In this document: piece after piece, positions 59,214 through 64,000 of the stretch
Numbering within the stretch: position 1 is the first letter of the stretch
Layout of the letters: every line of letters starts with the position of its first letter
Origin: Lysinibacillus antri
GTDB lineage: Bacteria > Bacillota > Bacilli > Bacillales_A > Planococcaceae
Assembly: GCF_003977595.1 (NCBI RefSeq)
Contig: NZ_RYYR01000018.1
Span: forward strand, 1-64,000
Length of the DNA stretch: 64,000 nt
Direction: 5' to 3'
Made by a program: the position numbers and the translations under genes
The notes under the pieces: generated by a model
Seen by the model: the letters and a program-made list of their open reading frames with translations, nothing else
Database searches by the model: none
Told to the model about the DNA's origin: nothing

Positions 59214-59658
59214 AATATAACGGTGTACAACATACAGATGACTTTGACATCGCTTCATTTAACAATTTGAGAGAACGAAGCACCGTTTCTCTTTCGAATT
59301 CATTCATATGTGAAAATACCTCATCTAAATATGCATTCATTGAGTGATCAATGGTTGTAGCAACAAATTTCCCTTGTACAGTTAGACTCAAAATGGAAAC
59401 CCTTTTATCTACGGATGAAGGAGTTTTTTTCACTAGGTCCATCTTCACTAATGTTTGAATTTGCCGACTAAATGTTGTGATATCCATAGCTAAGTTTTGT
59501 GCAATCTGTTGCATAGATGGTTCATGTTGTTGGTCGATTTCATAAAGAATATGACTTTGAATTGGAGAAATCTCAAAGCTCCCTATCGAGCAGCAATTTT
59601 TATCCAGTAATCCAAATCTTCTTGTTAACACATGGAAGATTTCACGTTTGTTTTCCAT
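59212..59658 (-). CDS. MarR-family regulator with two vicinal Cys pairs
   Basis: A 148-residue winged-helix regulator. The wHTH region reads PSMQQIAQNLAMDITTFSRQ then the wing SSVDKRVSILSLT, both typical of MarR. Two vicinal cysteine pairs are present: C22-C23 (KNCCSIG) and C143-C144 (SVCCTPL), unusual for MarR and suited to binding As(III) or another thiophilic agent, or to redox sensing. ATG 59658 follows AGAGGTG; an upstream in-frame start at 59706 lacks a site. It sits directly upstream of the flavoprotein gene and diverges from the arsN1-like gene. Confidence 0.85.
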   Translation of the reverse strand: MENKREIFHVLTRRFGLLDKNCCSIGSFEISPIQSHILYEIDQQHEPSMQQIAQNLAMDITTFSRQIQTLVKMDLVKKTPSSVDKRVSILSLTVQGKFVATTIDHSMNAYLDEVFSHMNEFERETVLRSLKLLNEAMSKSSVCCTPLY

Positions 59659-59693
59659 ATCTTCACCTCTTAATTTAGTTATACATAATTTAC

Positions 59694-59706
59694 TTGCAAA
59701 TTGCAA
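59694..59706. promoter_or_regulatory. Palindrome between marR and the arsN1-like gene
   Basis: TTGCAAATTGCAA is a 13-bp dyad in the divergent promoter region. With its flank it shares ACTTG and GCAA words with the operator at 59159, so it may be bound by the same regulator. Confidence 0.45.
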
Positions 59707-59755
59707 TAAATAATCTTAAAATTACATTACATTTCCATATTTGGAGGATAATCTA

Positions 59756-60256
59756 ATGACGATAAGTATTCGTAAAGTTACAGAAGATGACTGGGAGCAA
59801 GTGAAGTTTATTTACGAGGCGGGCATTGCGACAAAAATAGCAACATTCGAAGCCCAAGCACCGGTCACATATGAACAATGGATCGGTAATGCAAATCGAG
59901 AATGTACATTAATTGCCGAAAAAGGGTCAGACATTTTAGGATGGTGCAAATTGACGCCTGTCTCAGCAAGGAAAGTTTACGCAGGTGTAGGCGAAGTTAG
60001 TATCTATGTTCACCCAATGGCTAAAGGGACGGGAATCGGAAATTTACTACTTCAAAACTTAATTCAGAGATCTGAAGAACAAGGTTTTTGGACATTGGAA
60101 GCAAAAATTTTTAAAGAAAATGAAGCAAGTATTCATTTACACAAGAAAAATGGATTTAAAGTAGTAGGTATACGAGAGAAGATTGGAAAAAAGGATGGGG
60201 TTTGGAAGGATAATATGTTACTAGAAAGAAGAAGTATATTGGTAGGATTAGATTAA
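59756..60256 (+). CDS. arsN1: GNAT acetyltransferase, ArsN1/phosphinothricin-acetyltransferase-like
   Basis: A 166-residue GNAT enzyme. The acetyl-CoA motif is VGEVSIYVHPMAKGTGIGNLL; ATFEAQAPVTYEQW near residue 30 and HLHKKNGFKVVGIREKIGKKDG, read in parts, match the PAT/Bar family that acetylates phosphinothricin-like amino acids. ArsN1 members N-acetylate the arsenical antibiotic arsinothricin. The ars neighbourhood supports ArsN1, but PAT activity on phosphinothricin is an alternative. ATG 59756 has GGAGG 7 nt upstream; the in-frame TTG at 59741 overlaps that site. Confidence 0.75.
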   Translation: MTISIRKVTEDDWEQVKFIYEAGIATKIATFEAQAPVTYEQWIGNANRECTLIAEKGSDILGWCKLTPVSARKVYAGVGEVSIYVHPMAKGTGIGNLLLQNLIQRSEEQGFWTLEAKIFKENEASIHLHKKNGFKVVGIREKIGKKDGVWKDNMLLERRSILVGLD

Positions 60257-60266
60257 AGAGATCAAG

Positions 60267-60297
60267 GGTGTACTTCAATAGAGATATACACCCTTTT
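60267..60297. terminator. Terminator between convergent arsN1-like gene and arsR
   Basis: Imperfect arms AAGGGTGTA and TACACCCTT with a 13-nt loop are followed by TTCAATC on the plus strand. Confidence 0.65.
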
Positions 60298-60303
60298 CAA
60301 TCT

Positions 60304-60603
60304 TTAACAGCTAGTTTCACATTTACATGTCGACATCGGTTTAATTTGTTCTAAAATACCAATCATAAGAGGCGTTTGTTCTTCTACTAAACGATAATGC
60401 TTCCATGTACCGACTTTTCGTTCAGTTATAATCCCTGCTTCTTTCAATTTACGAAGTTGCTGACTCACTGCTGGTTGGGAGATGCCAAGTACATCGACAA
60501 AATCACAAACGCACACTTCCCCATTTTTCAAGCACGCAAGAAGTTTAATACGGTTTGAATCGGCAACAGCCTTCAATTGTTTTTCCAATAATGAATAATC
60601 CAT
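60304..60603 (-). CDS. arsR: Arsenic-responsive repressor
   Basis: A 99-residue ArsR/SmtB winged-helix repressor. The metalloid site C31-V-C33 in EVCVCDFVD lies in the alpha-3 helix, as in classical ArsR (ELCVCDL). The recognition helix is ISQPAVSQQLRKLKEAG. A further cluster, C93, C95 and C99 (STCKCETSC), at the C-terminus may add a ligand. It represses ars transcription until As(III) binds. The gene is the last of arsB-arsC-arsR, 26 bp after arsC, an order less common than arsR first. Confidence 0.93.
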   Translation of the reverse strand: MDYSLLEKQLKAVADSNRIKLLACLKNGEVCVCDFVDVLGISQPAVSQQLRKLKEAGIITERKVGTWKHYRLVEEQTPLMIGILEQIKPMSTCKCETSC

Positions 60604-60629
60604 TTCGGCGTTCGCCTCCCCTTACATTT

Positions 60630-61052
60630 TTATTTGCCTGTTTTAGCAAATCGCTTAATTCGTTCCCCAATCTCATCACGAACACGTTGGAAAAATGCCC
60701 ACTTCTCTTCTTCTGTTCCTTGTGCTTTCGCTGGATCATCAAAGCCCCAATGTTCACGTTTTACAGTAGGTGGAGTGACTGGACATTTATCTGCTGCATC
60801 CCCACATAAAGTGACAACTAATTCGGCGTTATTTAAAGTTTCAAAGTCAATAATATCTGAAGTTTGTTTTGAAATATCCATCCCAATTTCATTCATGGCT
60901 TTTACCGCATTCGGATTTAATCCATGTGCTTCGATACCGGCACTTTTTACCTCCCATTCATCGGTTGGTAAAACCTGCTTTGCCCATCCTTCTGCCATTT
61001 GGCTACGGCATGAATTTCCTGTACATAAGAAATAAAGTGTTTTTTTAGTCAT
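60630..61052 (-). CDS. arsC: Arsenate reductase, thioredoxin-coupled (low-molecular-weight phosphatase type)
   Basis: A 140-residue cytosolic reductase that converts As(V) to As(III). The P-loop [16 protein letters not shown] carries nucleophile C10, and the redox relay cysteines C83 and C90 lie in [12 protein letters not shown]. These correspond to C10, C82 and C89 of the S. aureus pI258 enzyme, so it uses thioredoxin rather than glutaredoxin. It lies 14 bp after arsB and 26 bp before arsR. Confidence 0.95.
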   Translation of the reverse strand: MTKKTLYFLCTGNSCRSQMAEGWAKQVLPTDEWEVKSAGIEAHGLNPNAVKAMNEIGMDISKQTSDIIDFETLNNAELVVTLCGDAADKCPVTPPTVKREHWGFDDPAKAQGTEEEKWAFFQRVRDEIGERIKRFAKTGK

Positions 61053-61066
61053 GTTGTAACCACTCC

Positions 61067-62362
61067 TTAGAAAATTAATAATGTCAGATACAAGCCTAAT
61101 AATGTAATAAACAGAATCGGAATTGTTAAAATAATCCCCGTTTTAAAATAAGTGCCCCATGAAATTTTTATCCCTTTTTGTGACAATACGTGAAGCCAAA
61201 CTAATGTCGCTAATGAACCGATTGGGGTAATCTTTGGCCCTAAATCAGAACCAATCACATTAGCATAAACTAACGCTTCTTTTATAACTCCAGTCGTATT
61301 CGTTTCAGCTATCGCTAACGCATCAATCATGACAGTTGGCAAGTTGTTCATCACGGAAGATAAAATAGCCGCAATAAAGCCCATTCCCATCGTTGCTGCA
61401 TATAACCCTTTATCAGAAAACATTGAAATGACATGAGCTAAAGAATCCGTTAGCCATGCATTACCTAAACCATAGACCACGACGTACATACCAATGGAGA
61501 AAAATACGATATTCCAAGGTGCCCCTTTAATAACGGCGATCGTATTTACGACAGAGCTTCTTCTAGCCATGAGTATAAAGAAAATCGCAATAATCCCAGC
61601 TACAAAGGAAACAGGGATGTTGAGAAATTCACTTGTAAAGTAACCAATTAACAATAAACCAAGGACATACCAAGAAAGATGGAACATTTTGATATCCTTT
61701 ATTGCTTCATGGGGATTTCGTAATTTTGTTAGATCATATTCTTTTGGAATACTTTTACTAAAATAAATAAGTAAAACGGTTACGGTTGCCACTAACGAAA
61801 ATAAATTTGGAATAATCATTCTTGAAGCATATTCAACAAAGCCAATGCTAAAGTAATCTGCAGATACAATATTCACTAAATTACTTATAATGAATGGTAA
61901 AGACGTGGTATCTGCTATAAATCCGCTCGCCATAATGAATGGGAAGATCATGGCTTCTTTAAAGTTTAAATTTCGAACCATTGCTAACACGATAGGCGTT
62001 AAAATTAAAGCGGCCCCATCATTGGCAAACAATGCTGCCACGATTGCCCCTAAAAGACTGACGTAGACAAACATTTTAATGCCATTCCCTTTTGCTGCCC
62101 TTGCCATATGTAACGCGGCCCATTCAAATAGACCAATTTCATCGAGAATTAATGAAATTAAAATAATGGCTACAAACGATAATGTAGCATTCCAGGTAAT
62201 TCCGATCACCTCAGAAACATCTTGAAAATCAACTACCCCAACAATTAAAGCGAGTAGTGCCCCCCCACAAGCAGTCCAGCCGATATTTAATCCTTTTGGC
62301 TGCCAAATGACGAAAATTAATGTTACTAAAAAAATCATTGTTGCTAATACTGCAGTAAGCAC
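61067..62362 (-). CDS. arsB: Arsenite efflux permease
   Basis: A 431-residue ArsB-family membrane permease with about twelve helices ([20 protein letters not shown] and [20 protein letters not shown] are characteristic). It extrudes As(III)/Sb(III) with proton exchange. GTG 62362 is preferred: GGAGG lies 8 nt upstream and the length becomes that of known ArsB proteins; the upstream in-frame ATG 62383 would place the ribosome binding site inside the gene. It is first in the arsB-arsC-arsR operon. No arsA gene is present. Confidence 0.92.
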   Translation of the reverse strand: MLTAVLATMIFLVTLIFVIWQPKGLNIGWTACGGALLALIVGVVDFQDVSEVIGITWNATLSFVAIILISLILDEIGLFEWAALHMARAAKGNGIKMFVYVSLLGAIVAALFANDGAALILTPIVLAMVRNLNFKEAMIFPFIMASGFIADTTSLPFIISNLVNIVSADYFSIGFVEYASRMIIPNLFSLVATVTVLLIYFSKSIPKEYDLTKLRNPHEAIKDIKMFHLSWYVLGLLLIGYFTSEFLNIPVSFVAGIIAIFFILMARRSSVVNTIAVIKGAPWNIVFFSIGMYVVVYGLGNAWLTDSLAHVISMFSDKGLYAATMGMGFIAAILSSVMNNLPTVMIDALAIAETNTTGVIKEALVYANVIGSDLGPKITPIGSLATLVWLHVLSQKGIKISWGTYFKTGIILTIPILFITLLGLYLTLLIF

Positions 62363-62393
62363 TTCTATTTCCTCCAAGATCATACAATTGTTT

Positions 62394-62448
62394 CGTTTAT
62401 TATATAACGAATTACTTATATAATAATTAACTTATATAATGAATGCAA
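62394..62448. promoter_or_regulatory. Probable ArsR operator/promoter region
   Basis: Two direct copies of ACTTATATAAT (near 62413 and 62433) and a CGTTTATTATATAACG dyad-like stretch lie directly upstream of arsB. AT-rich repeats of this form are typical of ArsR-family operators. Confidence 0.5.
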
Positions 62449-62572
62449 ATTTTTTTATTAACGGTGTCTACTAATGAGCATGTAAACGAGGAAAGCATTC
62501 TGTTTAATACAGAGTACTTTAGGAAATCTTTTCAAAAGCTATTTAAATGCAACGGATCGTTTTGTTTTTTTG

Positions 62573-62578
62573 TATAAT
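62573..62578 (+). promoter_or_regulatory. Candidate -10 box of the last gene
   Basis: A perfect TATAAT is preceded directly by TG, 53 bp before the ATG at 62631. No good -35 is found at 16-18 bp. Confidence 0.4.
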
Positions 62579-62630
62579 GTTATAGAGGGAGGTAAATAAA
62601 TACAATTTTACAAATAGGAGGTTCCATTTA

Positions 62631-64000
62631 ATGAGGTTAGTAAAGAAAGGGATGATGATTGGTTCTGTTTTTATTGTTAGCATAGGATCATTATTCCTAA
62701 ATACCTCTACGATAAAAGCCAATGAACCAGATTACCCCATATCCAGTTCAGAAGTATTTGTGGATGGTAAAAGAATTAATTATCCAATCAAACCAATCGT
62801 AAAAGACGAAACTACTTTAGTGCCAATAAGAGAAACTTTTGAAGCGATGGGCGCAACAGTTAAGTGGGTTCAACATGAACGCGCTGTATATGCTACTAAA
62901 GGGGAAACGGAAATAAAAATGACCGTTGATTCCACTTCTGCTTTAACGAATGAACAACAAATCACTTTAACAGCGCCACCAATTTTATATAAAGGAAAAA
63001 CAATGATTCCTCTACGTTATGTTGGTGAAGCTTTTGATGGAAAAGTTCATTATGATCCGACTAGTAAAAAAATCAATATTACAATGCCGAAAGTTGTAAT
63101 TGATTTTTTAGAAAAAGAGCAGATAAACATTTCGAACATTAAAAATATCGATAATGTAAAAATGTCTGGAAATAGAAGATTAATGGTTAGTGATAACCCA
63201 GAAGTTTTGGATTCCAATACAATAAATGAGGACAATGCTACACTTGCGGCGGATATTTTTGAGGAAAAACGTAATGGACAAGATCATCGAGTATTTGGTT
63301 GGCATATCAATAAGTTAGCTGAGAAGATCCAAGTTGGAATTACAATCGAAAACCTTTCTCCAACAAATACGATTCAAATTAGAAACTTGCAAGGCATTCA
63401 TAAAATTAGTTCAAATAGCTTTTATGCATATGAAATAGGTCTCCCTATTTCTTCAGCTTTGTTACATAATCGATTGTTTGGTACCAATACACCTAGCAAA
63501 CAAATTAAGCCTGGTGAATCTATACAGCTTGAAAGTATTACATTAAAGCCGAATGAAATAATAGGGTTAGTAAATGACTTTACTGTTGCCAAAATAACAG
63601 GTGCAGGTGAAATGAATTATATTATTCGAACTGTGGTAAGTAAGGATAATAGCGATTTAGCAGCAATTAAAACGCCACCTGTTCCAACAGATCCTCACAA
63701 TTTTCATTCTAGAGGTGTATGGAGCAGTTCTGAACTCTCTGCGACATTCCCAACGTATAAAATAAATGAGGATGGCGAAGTATCCTACAGTATTTCTAAT
63801 GGTATTACAGATAATTTATTAAATGCCGAAACTAGTTTAATGAAAAATGCTACCTCTGTTGCAAATAAAGGACATTTTGGTGTTGTTTATAAAGTAAAAG
63901 TTCCATACATAAACGAATCTGCGGAAGAAAAGACGGTCAGAGTGCGAATTGCAAGTCGAGGTGGTATTTATAGTGGTTCTCTGAAAATAAAAGATGATGT
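62631..64000 (+). CDS. Secreted protein with copper-amine-oxidase N-terminal-like domain, partial
   Basis: At least 456 residues, running off the right edge. A signal peptide (MRLVKKGMMIGSVFIVSIGS at the start) ends near STIKANEP. Residues 40-140 form a copper amine oxidase N-terminal-like domain, a surface module common in Bacillales: VDGKRINYPIKPIVKDETT and LVPIRETFEAMGATVKW, then MIPLRYVGEAFDGKVHYD. The rest is beta-rich, without recognised catalytic motifs. The name refers to a fold only; no amine oxidase activity is implied. GGAGG lies 10 nt before the ATG. Confidence 0.8.
   Translation, partial: MRLVKKGMMIGSVFIVSIGSLFLNTSTIKANEPDYPISSSEVFVDGKRINYPIKPIVKDETTLVPIRETFEAMGATVKWVQHERAVYATKGETEIKMTVDSTSALTNEQQITLTAPPILYKGKTMIPLRYVGEAFDGKVHYDPTSKKINITMPKVVIDFLEKEQINISNIKNIDNVKMSGNRRLMVSDNPEVLDSNTINEDNATLAADIFEEKRNGQDHRVFGWHINKLAEKIQVGITIENLSPTNTIQIRNLQGIHKISSNSFYAYEIGLPISSALLHNRLFGTNTPSKQIKPGESIQLESITLKPNEIIGLVNDFTVAKITGAGEMNYIIRTVVSKDNSDLAAIKTPPVPTDPHNFHSRGVWSSSELSATFPTYKINEDGEVSYSISNGITDNLLNAETSLMKNATSVANKGHFGVVYKVKVPYINESAEEKTVRVRIASRGGIYSGSLKIKDD

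Noticed and set aside
62631-64000. Copper amine oxidase enzyme
   Set aside because: Only the N-terminal accessory-type domain is recognisable; the catalytic topaquinone domain is absent in the visible part.

Overview
The window is chromosomal DNA of a low-GC, Gram-positive, endospore-forming bacterium of the Bacillales. Evidence for this is topoisomerase IV (parE-parC) next to plsY and a YneR-like gene (the Bacillus order), a gerA-gerB-gerC germinant-receptor operon, a Tlp-type small acid-soluble spore protein, GGAGG-type ribosome binding sites with frequent TTG/GTG starts, and strong intrinsic terminators. The gene mix points to the Lysinibacillus/Solibacillus/Ureibacillus side of the order, but that placement is inference.

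Layout. 1-7.6 kb: the end of an EamA-type transporter that looks disrupted, parC, parE, plsY, a HesB-like gene and a secreted protein. 7.6-18.3 kb: an ECF sigma/anti-sigma pair, a CPBP-family membrane protein behind two palindromic operators, a structured RNA-like element, tlp, and metabolic singletons (FMN reductase, hydroxyacyl-CoA dehydrogenase, DUF1906 protein, SDR). A 15-unit 20-bp tandem repeat is followed by an amidohydrolase, a sirtuin and a VanW-family protein. 19.4-23.3 kb: the ger operon.

23.4-39.5 kb is a signalling island, all on the minus strand. It holds two paralogous modules, each encoding a response regulator with the rare order REC-GGDEF-EAL-LuxR HTH followed by a large hybrid histidine kinase (GAF, coiled coil, HisKA, HATPase, two REC domains). 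Module 1 continues into a chemoreceptor. Module 2 is preceded by a PAS protein and followed by a CheR methyltransferase. Both regulator genes share the same upstream dyad element. Module 2 is bracketed by an inverted pair of about 120-bp repeats whose hairpin stems differ by compensatory changes.

40.3-50.7 kb is a histidine-utilisation locus under sigma-54 control: hutU, hutI, an M20 peptidase, a permease, hutH and an M20 amidohydrolase, with a convergent sigma-54 activator. A near-consensus -24/-12 promoter and two matching 17-bp palindromes (putative activator sites) lie upstream of hutU. No hutG-type formiminoglutamase is present.

50.8-57.5 kb carries an esterase, a CapA-like lipoprotein that appears to start at ATT, a glutathionylspermidine-synthase-like ATP-grasp protein with a Ser-rich lipoprotein, a minimal tyrosine recombinase and UV damage endonuclease. 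57.6-62.4 kb is an arsenic region: a flavoprotein and a MarR regulator that both carry vicinal cysteine pairs at both ends, an ArsN1-like acetyltransferase, and arsB-arsC-arsR. The window ends inside a secreted protein with a copper-amine-oxidase N-terminal-like domain.
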